The notes: generated from the letters alone by a model not told the origin. Positions 43,155 to 52,854 are shown, counted from the stretch's first letter. The stretch: DNA of 64,000 bases from Maribellus comscasis (GCF_009762775.1 NZ_CP046401.1:5530001-5594000); one strand, 5' to 3'. Translations and numbers: made by a program.

Positions 43155-44552
43155 TTAATTCCCGAGTTTGCAGACGGCTTCCGGTGTAATTAAATGCTCA
43201 AATTCTTTTGGTGTCATCACGCCTGATTTTAAAACCGATTCTTTAATGGAAAGGTTTTCCTTTTTTGACAATTGAGCTATTTTACTTGCTTTTTCATAAC
43301 CAATTTTTGGAATAAGAGCAGTTACAGTAGCGGTTGAACTCTCAACATTCCTCAGACAAACTTTTTCGTTGGCAGTGATACCGGCAACACAATGTTTGTT
43401 AAAAACATCGCATATATTTTTTAAAAACAGAAGACTTTCCAACAGTGCATTTGTTATGATTGGCATAAACTGATTCAATTCCAGATTTCCTGAGCTACAG
43501 GCCTGAAAGATAATCTGGTCGTTTCCTGCCACTTGTAAAGCAACCTGTGCCACCGCTTCGGGAATAACCGGGTTTATTTTTCCCGGCATAATAGAGGAAC
43601 CTGCCTGTTTTTGAGGGAGATTGATTTCGCCTAATCCGGCATCCGGGCCAGAGGAAAGCAAACGCAAATCGTTACTTATTTTAAAGAGGTTGGAGGCGTG
43701 TGCTTTTAAAATCCCCGATACTTCAACAAAAACATCAGCATTTTGTGTTCCGTCAATGAGGTTTTCGCTTCTGGCCAATCCAATGTTTGTATTTTCACGT
43801 AACCTGTCGACTACTCTGAAAATAAATTTTTTAGGGGCTCCCAGTCCGGTTCCGATGGCTGTTCCTCCCAGGTTGACCACTCGTAAACGTTCTTCGCACT
43901 TATATATCCGCCATCTGTCGCGGTTAAATGCTTCCGCATATGCACTCATTTCGCGTCCGAGTGTAGTAAGAACAGCATCCTGTAGTTGAGTCCTTCCAAT
44001 TTTTATGATGTGTGCGAATTCTTTTTCTTTTTGCTGAAAAATTTCCTGTAGCTCAAGTACTTTTTGTTCCAGGTCGCGAAGCAGGCGAATTGCGGCGATT
44101 TTCAGTGCTGTAGGATAAGTATCGTTGGTTGACTGGTGAAGGTTAATATCATCGAGAGGTGAAATGATTTGATAATCTCCCGGCTTTTCACCTAAGATTT
44201 GCAGCGCCCGGTTGGCAATTACCTCATTTACATTCATATTTGTTGAGGTGCCTGCTCCCCCCTGAAATACATCAACTAAAATATGTTCGTTCAGCAATCC
44301 GGCGCTCATTTCCGAACATGCTTTTTCAATGGCTGAAGCTTTATCCTTTGATTCCCAGAAACCAAGTTCGTTATTGATTTGTGTACAAGCCAGTTTTACT
44401 TCACCGTATGCACAAATAAATTCAGAAGGCATTTTTCTGTTTGTAATTGGAAAGTTTTCCACTGCGCGCGCTGTATGAATTCCCCAAAGAGCATCAGCGG
44501 GTATTTGTTTTTCGCCCAAATAGTCAGATTCTGTTCTAAATTTCGTTAACAT
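43155..44552 (-). CDS. aspA: Aspartate ammonia-lyase
   Basis: Start at 44552 (MLTKFRTESDYLGEKQIPAD). 465 residues, the usual length. The fumarase/aspartase signature GSSIMPGKINPVIPEAVAQV is present, with QGGAGTSTNMNVNEVIANRA and HQSTNDTYPTA substrate-binding motifs. It converts aspartate to fumarate and ammonia. In several anaerobes aspA lies among hyd maturation genes: HydG/HydE chemistry is known to use other amino acids, and aspartase there may supply ammonium or fumarate. It overlaps the hydG end region only in non-coding upstream sequence (51 bp apart). Confidence 0.93.
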   Translation of the reverse strand: MLTKFRTESDYLGEKQIPADALWGIHTARAVENFPITNRKMPSEFICAYGEVKLACTQINNELGFWESKDKASAIEKACSEMSAGLLNEHILVDVFQGGAGTSTNMNVNEVIANRALQILGEKPGDYQIISPLDDINLHQSTNDTYPTALKIAAIRLLRDLEQKVLELQEIFQQKEKEFAHIIKIGRTQLQDAVLTTLGREMSAYAEAFNRDRWRIYKCEERLRVVNLGGTAIGTGLGAPKKFIFRVVDRLRENTNIGLARSENLIDGTQNADVFVEVSGILKAHASNLFKISNDLRLLSSGPDAGLGEINLPQKQAGSSIMPGKINPVIPEAVAQVALQVAGNDQIIFQACSSGNLELNQFMPIITNALLESLLFLKNICDVFNKHCVAGITANEKVCLRNVESSTATVTALIPKIGYEKASKIAQLSKKENLSIKESVLKSGVMTPKEFEHLITPEAVCKLGN

Positions 44553-44602
44553 ATTGATCTGTATATTTTTTGATTCGCAAACTGTTTTTCCAATTCTCGG
44601 TT

Positions 44603-46000
44603 TTAACAATACACATCATCTCTTCCCGCCTCAACACGTTTTACCAGTTTTTCGGCTCTCTGTCTGGCAATTCCGTCCATTTCTGCAATCGTTTTTTGAA
44701 TCAGTTCATTTCCGGTTTTAACAGTTTCCGGTTGGGCATAATTTTGAAGATATTCTTTAAAAGAAGACAAAGCATTTGGTGCACAATGTAATTTTATGTC
44801 TCCTGGTTTTGCCAAATCCATAAAATCCCGGCCGGTTCTGCCTAAACGGTAACAGGCTGTACAAAACGACGGAACATATCCCATGGAAGCCACGTCGCGA
44901 ATGACCTCATCCAGGGGACGGTGGTCGCCTAAACTAAACTGGCCGGAAGGATCATCTTCGGTTTCTTCTTCGTAACCCCCGGGATTTGTTCGACTTCCTG
45001 CAGAAATCTGGCTTACTCCCAATGCAAAGGTTTCGCGGCGCATTTTTGCAGTTTCCCTTGTTGACATAATGATTCCGGTGTAAGGTACCGCCAGTCTCAG
45101 GATGGCAACTATTTTTCTAAAATCAATATCGGAAACCGGAAACGGGGGATGGGATGCCAGGTCGCTTCCGGTAGCCGGTTCCAAACGCGGAACGCTAATG
45201 GTGTGCGGACCAACACCAAATTTGTCTTCCAGTTCAAAAATATGCTGCATCATTGCCAGAATCTCAAAACGATAATCAAACAAGCCAAAAAGGACACCAA
45301 TTCCTACATCGTCAATACCGGCTTCCATCGCACGGTGCAACGACCATACGCGCCAGTTATAGTCGCGCTTTTTCCCTCCCAAATGAACTGTCTTATAAGT
45401 TTCCCTGTGATAGGTTTCCTGGAAAATTTGATATGTCCCGATGCCTTCTGATTTTAACAATTTAAATTCTTCGGTACTTAATGGGGCAATATTTACGTTT
45501 ACTCGTCTGGTTTCGCCGTGTTGGGTTTTAACACTGTAAATAGTTCGGATGGAATCGAGAATATACTGAAATCCCTGGTTGGGATATGACTCGCCGGCAA
45601 CCATAAGGATTCGTTTGTGTCCCTGGTTAATCAACACCTCAACTTCGCGGGCAATGTGTTCCTGCGACAAGGCATTTCTTACAATATCTTTGTTGGTAGC
45701 CCGGAAAGCGCAATAAACACATTCGTTGGAGCACATATTCGAAATATAGAGCGGAGCAAACAAAACCAACCGTTTCCCGTAAATTGTTTCTTTTACTTCG
45801 TTTGCTGTATTAAATAATTCCCCCAACATTTCGGGATCACTAATGCCCGTTAAAACAGCAACATCGGCTAAGTTCAGGCCTTTCATTTCCCGTGCTTTTG
45901 AAAGTACTTCTCTTACTTGCGCATTCTCAGCTTTCTGATGGTTTTTTAGAGTATCCCAAATTTTTTGTTCGTTTATAAAATTTGCAGGTACGTTATACAT
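44603..46000 (-). CDS. hydG: [FeFe]-hydrogenase H-cluster radical-SAM maturase HydG
   Basis: 465 residues with the ThiH-like radical-SAM barrel: cluster-binding Cys90, Cys94, Cys97 (MCSNECVYCAF). C-terminal second cluster ligands in FCTACYRLGRTGRDFMDLA and KLHCAPNAL, the HydG hallmark. It cleaves tyrosine to p-cresol and dehydroglycine, giving CO and cyanide for the H-cluster. The next gene upstream is the TM1266-family regulator, and aspA lies 50 bp downstream, so all three may be cotranscribed. Confidence 0.95.
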   Translation of the reverse strand: MYNVPANFINEQKIWDTLKNHQKAENAQVREVLSKAREMKGLNLADVAVLTGISDPEMLGELFNTANEVKETIYGKRLVLFAPLYISNMCSNECVYCAFRATNKDIVRNALSQEHIAREVEVLINQGHKRILMVAGESYPNQGFQYILDSIRTIYSVKTQHGETRRVNVNIAPLSTEEFKLLKSEGIGTYQIFQETYHRETYKTVHLGGKKRDYNWRVWSLHRAMEAGIDDVGIGVLFGLFDYRFEILAMMQHIFELEDKFGVGPHTISVPRLEPATGSDLASHPPFPVSDIDFRKIVAILRLAVPYTGIIMSTRETAKMRRETFALGVSQISAGSRTNPGGYEEETEDDPSGQFSLGDHRPLDEVIRDVASMGYVPSFCTACYRLGRTGRDFMDLAKPGDIKLHCAPNALSSFKEYLQNYAQPETVKTGNELIQKTIAEMDGIARQRAEKLVKRVEAGRDDVYC

Positions 46001-46069
46001 GGTCGTAGTTTTTATTTGTTGTAGTAGTAGAAAATTTCAATTTTTTGAAGATTTTACCCGTCAACCTTC

Positions 46070-46327
46070 TTACTTTTTTGCCAGTCCTGATTTTACAGAA
46101 ACACCTTGAATATTTCCTAATTTTCCGGTTAATGTCCCAAGTTCATCTGTTGTTGCATCAATTACCAGTGTTATAATCGAAGTATTTCCTTTGGCATTGG
46201 GCAATCCGGTTCTGGCCAAAATAATATCAGAATACTGACTTAATGCCTGATTTACCACACCTGCACATTTCTCGCGGTCATCAATAATAATTCCGACAAA
46301 GCCAAGTCTTTTTTGATTTTCTTTCAC
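46070..46327 (-). CDS. TM1266-family iron-only hydrogenase system regulator
   Basis: 85 residues: an ACT/ferredoxin-like small domain (GFVGIIIDDREKCAGVVNQA, DIILARTGLPNAKGN, TSIITLVIDATTDELGTLTG) that matches the TM1266-type family found beside hydEFG in many anaerobes. Family role is inferred from context as regulation of hydrogenase maturation; mechanism unknown. It is the first gene of the minus-strand group including hydG and aspA. A candidate structured leader precedes it. Confidence 0.82.
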   Translation of the reverse strand: MKENQKRLGFVGIIIDDREKCAGVVNQALSQYSDIILARTGLPNAKGNTSIITLVIDATTDELGTLTGKLGNIQGVSVKSGLAKK

Positions 46328-46340
46328 GTATAAAATTTTA

Positions 46341-46456
46341 TGCGGGAACTCTTTTGGGAAGCGATTGAATAAACCAACTGAATTTCAGACTAATCCTCTA
46401 TCCTTTCAATTTATTCCTTTCAATTTTCCCTAAAGTCAGCCGTTGGCCTTCCCGCA
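46341..46456 (-). ncRNA. Candidate structured leader RNA before the TM1266-hydG genes
   Basis: On the minus strand TGCGGGAA (46456-46449) and TTCCCGCA (46348-46341) form an exact 8-bp closing stem around about 100 nt. Inside, CCAAC/GTTGG can pair, CTGAAATTCAG is a small hairpin, GGGAAG/CTTCCC offers a competing stem, and AATTGAAAGGA is repeated. The 3' side of the closing stem ends 13 nt before the gene's ATG. It does not match a riboswitch class I recognise. An 8-bp pairing over such a distance could arise by chance, so this is a candidate only. Confidence 0.4.
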
Positions 46457-46536
46457 GGATTCTGTTGTAAAAGTAATGGATAAATGTTCAGAATTATATG
46501 AGAAATGTCGCAAAGTTTATATGTTGTTCAACCTGT

Positions 46537-47970
46537 TTATTGCGAAATAATAGTGCCTCGGTAATAACGTGGAACAGACTTTTGTGTGGAAGTGGTAAGT
46601 TCAAAGTTGATTGGGACGGTATAACTTACATTAACGGGCTTCCCTTTTTGAGAGCCGGGTTTCCAATCCGGCATTTCTTTTATAACCCTGATTGCTTCGG
46701 CATCAAGTAATGGATGAACACTTTTTGAGATTTTTACATTGCCAGGCCTTCCTTTCGAATCAATGACAAATGTTACATAAATTTTTCCCTGAACTCTGCT
46801 TTTTTGTGCAAGCTCGGGATAACGAATATTGAGACTGATGAAATTTCTTAACGCTTTTTCTCCACCCGGAAATTGAGGCATATTGTCTACAATAATAAAA
46901 ACTTGCTCATTTGCCAAATTTCTATATTCCTGATGAAATGTCGTTATATTTTCCTGAGTTCCGAAGTCGCGGAAAGTGGTGGTGTAACTGTCAGGTTCTG
47001 ATTCAAAAAGCATTTTGTTTCCGGTAACCGGAACTCCTAACTGCAAATAACAAGGAATTGGATTCCCATCGATAGTTGCCGGCTTTAGCCGGGGCAACTC
47101 TGTGAGCCATTGCTTTAAATAAGGGCTTAATTCTTCTTTTCTTCCAAAATTCAATCCTTCCAAAGAAACAGTGCCCGATGGTTCTACTTTTAGGTTTATT
47201 TCAAGATATGAAGTATCGGTTTGCCCGGAATGAAAATGAAGATCCAGTTTGCGCAGTTCTGTTTTAAAATTGTATTTTTCTTCAGTAAAGCGGGGAGCAA
47301 CCACAAATTCCTTACAAGCTATTTTTTCATGTGATTCATCAAAACATTTTTCATGAACGGCTTTTCCCATTTCGAAGGTGGCTTTTCTTTTTACCAAATC
47401 GTTTTCGTGATATGATGTATATTTGCCATTTAATAAAAGGTTTTGGAATTCTGCTTTCGATTTTATATTTCCATTGGGAAAGTAGCTTATGGTTTTTCCG
47501 CTTAGAATGCCTCCTTTAAAATTTTCTTCCTTTTTTAAATTTCCATTTTTGTAATAATGAGTCAGTTTCCCGTTAAGTGCTAAATTTTGATTTCCTTTAA
47601 ACTTTACTTCTCCTGATTCGTAATATCCAATTATTTTCCCTGTTTTAAAACCGGAAGAAAAGTTTTCTTCCAACATTACTTTTAAGTTTGGATGGAACAA
47701 AAGGTGTTTCCCATCGGGTATAATTTTTCCTTCTTTTAGCAGTTGGTTAAAATTGGCAGGTGTAATTTCTTCGGCCCGATTGATAAATGTCCACTGTTCA
47801 ACCAATCCGCGGCTTTTAATATCATATAGTTTTACAATTATTTTGTATTCGAATGAAGGATGGGGTTCTGTTTTCAAAACTCTGTTCCCTACAATCACCT
47901 GCGGGTAAGAATTCAAAAAAAGAAAGGATAAATGAATAAAAATGAAAAGGATGAAATGTCTGGGTTTCAT
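46537..47970 (-). CDS. MORN-repeat protein with C-terminal TonB domain
   Basis: 477 residues. Signal/anchor segment (HFILFIFIHLSFLFLNSYPQ), then MORN-like repeats at ~110-200 (KIIGYYESGEVKFKGNQNLA, GKLTHYYKNGNLKKEENFKG, GKTISYFPNGNIKSKAEFQN), a linker with a DUF-like region, and a TonB C-terminal domain at ~375-465 (MPQFPGGEKALRNFISLNIR, GKIYVTFVIDSKGRPGNVKI, DAEAIRVIKEMPDWKPG). TonB domains contact outer-membrane receptors; with no long proline-rich spacer the role may be structural. It stands between the TM1266 gene and the divergent hydE. Confidence 0.82.
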   Translation of the reverse strand: MKPRHFILFIFIHLSFLFLNSYPQVIVGNRVLKTEPHPSFEYKIIVKLYDIKSRGLVEQWTFINRAEEITPANFNQLLKEGKIIPDGKHLLFHPNLKVMLEENFSSGFKTGKIIGYYESGEVKFKGNQNLALNGKLTHYYKNGNLKKEENFKGGILSGKTISYFPNGNIKSKAEFQNLLLNGKYTSYHENDLVKRKATFEMGKAVHEKCFDESHEKIACKEFVVAPRFTEEKYNFKTELRKLDLHFHSGQTDTSYLEINLKVEPSGTVSLEGLNFGRKEELSPYLKQWLTELPRLKPATIDGNPIPCYLQLGVPVTGNKMLFESEPDSYTTTFRDFGTQENITTFHQEYRNLANEQVFIIVDNMPQFPGGEKALRNFISLNIRYPELAQKSRVQGKIYVTFVIDSKGRPGNVKISKSVHPLLDAEAIRVIKEMPDWKPGSQKGKPVNVSYTVPINFELTTSTQKSVPRYYRGTIISQ

Positions 47971-48084
47971 GTTTGTTGTTTTTGGTTTGAGGTAAACCTA
48001 TCAATTTTATTTTAGAATTGCTAAGATTTAACATATATTTCTGAACAGAAATACTTTAATTTTGATGTTTTAATACAAGTAGAA

Positions 48085-49131
48085 TTGGACAAACAGGAAA
48101 TAACAGAACTTTTAAAAAGCTCGGACAGGGAGAGAGCGGATTTATTAAACAGGGCACAGGAAATAAAAGATGCGGCGGTTGGTAATAAGGTTTATTTCCG
48201 TGGGTTGGTTGAATTCTCTAATATCTGTTCAAAAGATTGTTTGTATTGTGGAATAAGAAAAAGTAATGGAAAGGTGGTTCGTTATAATGCTTCTGATGAG
48301 GAGATCCTGGCGGCGTGTCGTTTTGCCTGGGAAAACCGGTTTGGTTCAGTCGTTTTACAATCCGGGGAGTTGTCGTCTCCGGCATTTGTAAAACGGGTTG
48401 ATGATTTGCTGAAAGGAATCAAAAAGCTGTCGAAGAACGAATTGGGAATTACGCTGAGTTGCGGCGAACAAACCCTCGAAACCTATCAGCGCTGGTTTGA
48501 AAGCGGGGCGCATCGTTATTTACTGCGTATAGAAGCTTCCAACCGGGATTTGTATTATAAAATTCACCCAAACACTGAAAAGCATTTATTTGAGAAAAGA
48601 ATCGAAGCGTTGCATTTTTTGCGTGAAGCCGGTTACCAGGTGGGCACGGGTGTGATGATTGGGTTACCGTTTCAAACTTACGAGGATTTAGCAGACGATC
48701 TTTTGTTTTTCAAAAAGATGGATATTGACATGTGTGGAATGGGGCCTTATATTGAACACGAAGAAACGCCGCTTTACCAATACCGGCATCTGTTAAAAAG
48801 TAAACAGGAGCGTTTTGATTTGGCGCTGAATATGATTGCTGTTTTGCGAATACTGATGCCCGATATTAATATTGCTGCCGCCACTGCTTTGCAAGCAATA
48901 GATCCGGCAGGGCGCGAAAAAGCGTTGAAAGTGGGAGCCAATGTTATAATGCCCAATTTAACACCTTGCGACTATAGGAAAGAATACCTGCTTTATGAAG
49001 ACAAACCTTGTTTAGATGAGGACGCTGAGTTGTGCCGGAATTGTCTGGAAGCCCGCATTGAACTGGCCGGCAGCGAAATTGGCTACAACGAGTGGGGCGA
49101 TTCAAAACATTTTCAAAATAGAAAGTCGTAA
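48085..49131 (+). CDS. hydE: [FeFe]-hydrogenase H-cluster radical-SAM maturase HydE
   Basis: 348 residues beginning at a TTG (48085); no ATG in frame lies nearby. The radical-SAM cluster is bound by Cys48, Cys52 and Cys55 (ICSKDCLYCGIRK). The remainder has the BioB-like barrel (LQSGELSSPAFVKRVDDLLK, LSCGEQTLETYQRWFESGAH, YQVGTGVMIGLPFQTYEDLA). HydE contributes to building the dithiolate bridge of the di-iron subcluster. Divergent from the MORN-TonB gene, with a 114-bp gap; hydF and hydG are elsewhere in the cluster. Confidence 0.94.
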   Translation: MDKQEITELLKSSDRERADLLNRAQEIKDAAVGNKVYFRGLVEFSNICSKDCLYCGIRKSNGKVVRYNASDEEILAACRFAWENRFGSVVLQSGELSSPAFVKRVDDLLKGIKKLSKNELGITLSCGEQTLETYQRWFESGAHRYLLRIEASNRDLYYKIHPNTEKHLFEKRIEALHFLREAGYQVGTGVMIGLPFQTYEDLADDLLFFKKMDIDMCGMGPYIEHEETPLYQYRHLLKSKQERFDLALNMIAVLRILMPDINIAAATALQAIDPAGREKALKVGANVIMPNLTPCDYRKEYLLYEDKPCLDEDAELCRNCLEARIELAGSEIGYNEWGDSKHFQNRKS

Positions 49132-49134
49132 ATT

Positions 49135-50718
49135 TTATGCTTTTTCTTTTACCAGTCGGTTGTAATGGTCAATGGCAACAAAATAGTTCGGGTCTTCCAA
49201 AATGTTTACATCACAAATTTTTTCGGCCTTTTTAATCAGTTTCCTGCAATCGTTACTGAGGTGGCGCAGGTGAATGTTTTTCCCTACTTTCTGGTAACGT
49301 TCGGCCAGTTTATTAATGGCTTCAATCGCTGATTGATCTGCAATACGTGATTCTTTGAAATCAACAATTACTTCATCCGGGTCGTTCTGAACATCAAATT
49401 TTGATTGAAACAAAGCAGTAGAACCAAAGAAAAGCGGGCCATAAATTTCGTAATGTTTGTAGCCAAGCTCATCAATACTTTTCTTTGCCCGGATTCGTTT
49501 GGCGTTTTCCCACGAAAACACCAGCGCCGAAACAATTACGCCGGCCAAAACTGCGATAGCAAGGTCGAAAATAACGGTTAAGGCAGTAACCAGCACGATT
49601 ACAATTAAGTCGGAAACCGGAATTTTATTGATGATATTAAACGTGCTCCAGGCAAATGTGCCGATAACTACCATAAACATTACACCCACCAGCGCTGCAA
49701 TGGGAATCATTTCGATATAAGTTGAAGCAAATAGAATAAACATCAGCAACATAATGGCCGCTACAATTCCCGACAAACGTCCGCGCCCGCCGGATTTGAT
49801 GTTGATAATACTCTGCCCAATCATGGCGCAACCGCCCATTCCTCCAAAAAATCCGTTAATAATATTGGCGGTTCCCTGTGCAACACATTCGCGATTGCCG
49901 CTTCCCCGGGTTTCGGTGAGCTCATCCACCAGGTTTAATGTCATTAGCGACTCAATCAAACCAACCGACGCCAAGATCAGTGAAAAAGGAAATATAAATT
50001 TTAGTGTTTCCAGATTAAAAGGAATGACAGGGATATTGAACGAGGGGAGCCCGGCTTTTATACCCTCACCGCCACCATTCTGAATAAAACTTTTTACCGT
50101 TTCAGTTTCAATATTTCCGAAAATAACAATTGCGGAAACCACTAAAATCCCCACCAGCGCGGCGGGAATGGCTTTGCTTATTTTCGGAAGCACAATCATA
50201 ATAACCATGGTTAGAGCAACCAAACCCAGCATAATTAAAAGCGGGGCGCCGCTTAACCATTCGCCGCCCGATTTAAACATGTTGAGCTGCGACAGGAAAA
50301 TAACAATGGCGAGTCCGTTTACAAAACCCATCATTACGGAGTGGGGGACCAAACGAATAAATTTTCCGAGCCTGAAAAAGCCAAACAACGCCTGAATAAT
50401 GCCGGCCAGAATTAACGCCGCAAACAGGTATTGCAGGCCTTGTCCGTCGCCCATGGCGTTGCCTTTTTGTACGAGGCTAACCATTACCACGGCCATTGCT
50501 CCGGTGGCTCCCGAAATCATTCCCGGCCGCCCGCCAAAAATAGAAGTGACAAGTCCCATCATAAAAGCGCCGTATAAACCCACAATGGGCGAAACTCCTG
50601 CAACAAATGCAAAAGCTACCGCTTCCGGAACCAAAGCCAGCGCCACGGTTAATCCCGAAAGGATATCGTCTTTTATACTTCCCTGCTTTTTATCAATAAA
50701 TTTGAACTGAAATTTCAT
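49135..50718 (-). CDS. SulP-family anion transporter with STAS domain
   Basis: 527 residues: a 10-14 segment membrane domain with the SulP signature (KDDILSGLTVALALVPEAVA, GLYGAFMMGLVTSIFGGRPG, SGATGAMAVVMVSLV), followed by a C-terminal STAS domain (~430-520; EVIVDFKESRIADQSAIEAI). It imports sulfate, bicarbonate or another anion. Convergent with hydE, 3 bp apart. The region 50719-51023 ahead of it is non-coding and shows no recognised signal other than presumably its promoter. Confidence 0.92.
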   Translation of the reverse strand: MKFQFKFIDKKQGSIKDDILSGLTVALALVPEAVAFAFVAGVSPIVGLYGAFMMGLVTSIFGGRPGMISGATGAMAVVMVSLVQKGNAMGDGQGLQYLFAALILAGIIQALFGFFRLGKFIRLVPHSVMMGFVNGLAIVIFLSQLNMFKSGGEWLSGAPLLIMLGLVALTMVIMIVLPKISKAIPAALVGILVVSAIVIFGNIETETVKSFIQNGGGEGIKAGLPSFNIPVIPFNLETLKFIFPFSLILASVGLIESLMTLNLVDELTETRGSGNRECVAQGTANIINGFFGGMGGCAMIGQSIINIKSGGRGRLSGIVAAIMLLMFILFASTYIEMIPIAALVGVMFMVVIGTFAWSTFNIINKIPVSDLIVIVLVTALTVIFDLAIAVLAGVIVSALVFSWENAKRIRAKKSIDELGYKHYEIYGPLFFGSTALFQSKFDVQNDPDEVIVDFKESRIADQSAIEAINKLAERYQKVGKNIHLRHLSNDCRKLIKKAEKICDVNILEDPNYFVAIDHYNRLVKEKA

Positions 50719-51023
50719 GTTGTTTACTTTTTACCGGCCTCATTTTCCGGGTCGTTATTAAAAAGTTTTCTGTTTGGCAGAAAGCGCGCGAAGATAGAGC
50801 TTATTTTAAAAACGATGTTTTACAGCATGTTTTTAAGGGGATTGTTAATGTTGTGGTAAAGTGGGGAAAATATTACAGCAGAATTCGTTGCTGAAAAAGA
50901 GGGGTTTAGTGAGTATTGCTTTTGAATGGAAGGAATTTTGCTTTCGTTTTTACTTAGATTAAGACGTGAAGTATTTTAGCGAGCTGTTTATTTGCTCCGT
51001 TAGCACACAGAATCGGGGGTATT
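50719..51023. other. Gene-free spacer
   Basis: 305 bp, A+T-rich, between the SulP start and the toxin gene end. No RNA, repeat or terminator is recognised. Confidence 0.4.
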
Positions 51024-51521
51024 TTAAAATGTCTCATTTAATTGTCTAAACATTTCCATAACATTTAGATATTTTACATCTAGTGCAATGCAGGCATCTG
51101 GAATTTTAATTTTATTTCTTCTGAACGGCTCACTTGTTTCTTGTGTTACTAAGATTTTATTTGAATCGTTTAAAACAAACGCAATAATAAAAGCATCGGC
51201 TTCATTTGCATCCAAAAATTCATTTAGTGCCTGAGGAAGAAAATGGTCATTTTTTGAAATAGCCCAGGCGGTTACCTGACTATATTCGACTATTGTAGAG
51301 GATGAGTCTTTAAAAAAATTATCGGGTAGATTTTCTTTACACCATTCTTCCAACTCATCGTTATGGTCAAAAATTTCATCTTTAACTTTGTCAATACTTA
51401 TTATTTTTTCTTCATGTGCCAGTTGTTTGACCTTTTGCCAAAAACTATATGCTACATCAAGAGGGTAATATACCCGGTGAGCTTGAATAAAGAAATTACT
51501 ATCTATCACGTAAACACTCAT
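51024..51521 (-). CDS. PIN-domain (DUF4411-like) toxin candidate
   Basis: 165 residues. The first acidic residue of the PIN active site is in VYVIDSNFFIQAH, others in ISIDKVKDEIFDHND, NEADAFIIAFVLND and AIALDV-type C-terminal strand (PDACIALDVKYLNV). DUF4411-family PIN proteins are predicted RNase toxins. The start is 3 bp downstream of the ImmA-type gene end, the layout of a type II toxin-antitoxin unit with the partner as antitoxin. Confidence 0.8.
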   Translation of the reverse strand: MSVYVIDSNFFIQAHRVYYPLDVAYSFWQKVKQLAHEEKIISIDKVKDEIFDHNDELEEWCKENLPDNFFKDSSSTIVEYSQVTAWAISKNDHFLPQALNEFLDANEADAFIIAFVLNDSNKILVTQETSEPFRRNKIKIPDACIALDVKYLNVMEMFRQLNETF

Positions 51522-51524
51522 ATA

Positions 51525-52652
51525 TTATAGGTGTTTAGTGAAAAAAGTTTGAAATGTATCTCCTTTTAAACTAGTCAGTTTATATGCATCACGGTACAAT
51601 AGCTTTCCAGATTTTACAGCATTGTACACATGAGATGCGAATGTTATACTCAATCTTTTTTTTGTAGTGGCATAAAAATCACCTCCCGGGCTTTGATTTT
51701 CTTTTTTCTCAATTTCTCTTTGTGTATGAGCGTTGTAAAATGCAAAGAATTGTCCTTTGGTGATCTTTCCCGTATCTAATGCTCTGCGAGCGATAACAAT
51801 CTCACTAACTTTAAAAAATTTTGCTATCGCTTTTATATTCGGATTTTCATTCCATAACTGATTGAATATTTCTTTTGGTACAAGAAATTCTGCAGCTACT
51901 TTATCACAAATTTTTTCAATTGGGTCATCAGCTGGTTGAAGTTGCCGAAAATCAAAACCAGCACTATGTCCTGTCCATATATGTGCCAATTCATGTACTA
52001 ACGTAAACATTTGTGCAGACTTGCTGTCAGAATTATTAATAAACATGAATGGTGCTATAGAATCAACTAAAATAAACCCTCTACATTCTTGTACCGGGAT
52101 TTTTCGTCTTGTATTATTTTCTACAATTCCATTAAAGATTGTAATTATGCCAGCATTTTCAATCTGTTCAGATAAATGGTTGAGTGCTTCTTGCCAGGTT
52201 CTAAACTCACTTGCCCAATTTTCAGATAATTTAAGTGTTCGTCTAATATCATGAACAATGCCGTTAATATCATTTGAATTGGCAAATTTGCCGACGAAAG
52301 GAAGTTCTGAAAATTCATTATCTAATAAATAATCTCTTAGCCAATCTTGCCTTTGCTGTAAAAGTAAGATAGTATCATATACATTTACACTGACCTTTGT
52401 TGCTTTTGTATTGTTCGTTCTAAAGAATGGAATTGGCAAATCTTCTTTTGGTGGTTCTTTCAAAAACAGATAACCAAAAGGTAAATAAACTTTTTTAGAA
52501 AAATCTTCAAGTTGTTTTACTGTCGGATTTTTTTCTCCGTCCAACCATTTCTGAACATTGGGAACTTTTAAAGTAAATTCATGCAAATCAAATCCTGCCC
52601 GGTCTATTGCCCAGGTTAGAATGTTTGCATCGATATTTACTTCTGTTCTCAT
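51525..52652 (-). CDS. XRE/ImmA-IrrE-type metallopeptidase antitoxin candidate
   Basis: 375 residues. An N-terminal Xre-like helix-turn-helix (~10-60: LTWAIDRAGFDLHEFTLKVP, PTVKQLEDFSKKVYLPFGYL) precedes an ImmA/IrrE zinc-peptidase domain with HELAH at 220-224 and a downstream Glu (DKVAAEFLVPKEIF). This COG2856-type protein paired with a PIN toxin is a predicted toxin-antitoxin arrangement. In other systems ImmA-type proteins cleave repressors. It lies directly upstream of the PIN gene and may autoregulate the pair. Confidence 0.82.
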   Translation of the reverse strand: MRTEVNIDANILTWAIDRAGFDLHEFTLKVPNVQKWLDGEKNPTVKQLEDFSKKVYLPFGYLFLKEPPKEDLPIPFFRTNNTKATKVSVNVYDTILLLQQRQDWLRDYLLDNEFSELPFVGKFANSNDINGIVHDIRRTLKLSENWASEFRTWQEALNHLSEQIENAGIITIFNGIVENNTRRKIPVQECRGFILVDSIAPFMFINNSDSKSAQMFTLVHELAHIWTGHSAGFDFRQLQPADDPIEKICDKVAAEFLVPKEIFNQLWNENPNIKAIAKFFKVSEIVIARRALDTGKITKGQFFAFYNAHTQREIEKKENQSPGGDFYATTKKRLSITFASHVYNAVKSGKLLYRDAYKLTSLKGDTFQTFFTKHL

Positions 52653-52854
52653 GTTGCAAATCTAATATATAAAAATAAATCTAAAGAAAGTCATTTGTAG
52701 CGCTTGTATTGATGGTTACAATACCGTTTTTATCTTTTTGCTACCGGTAAAAGAAACAGTGACTACGCATCTTACACGATTTATTCTCATTTGAATATGC
52801 CTTTGGTATTTCTGAACTGAAATTGTTGCCGGAACTCTACAAATTAAATCTGTA

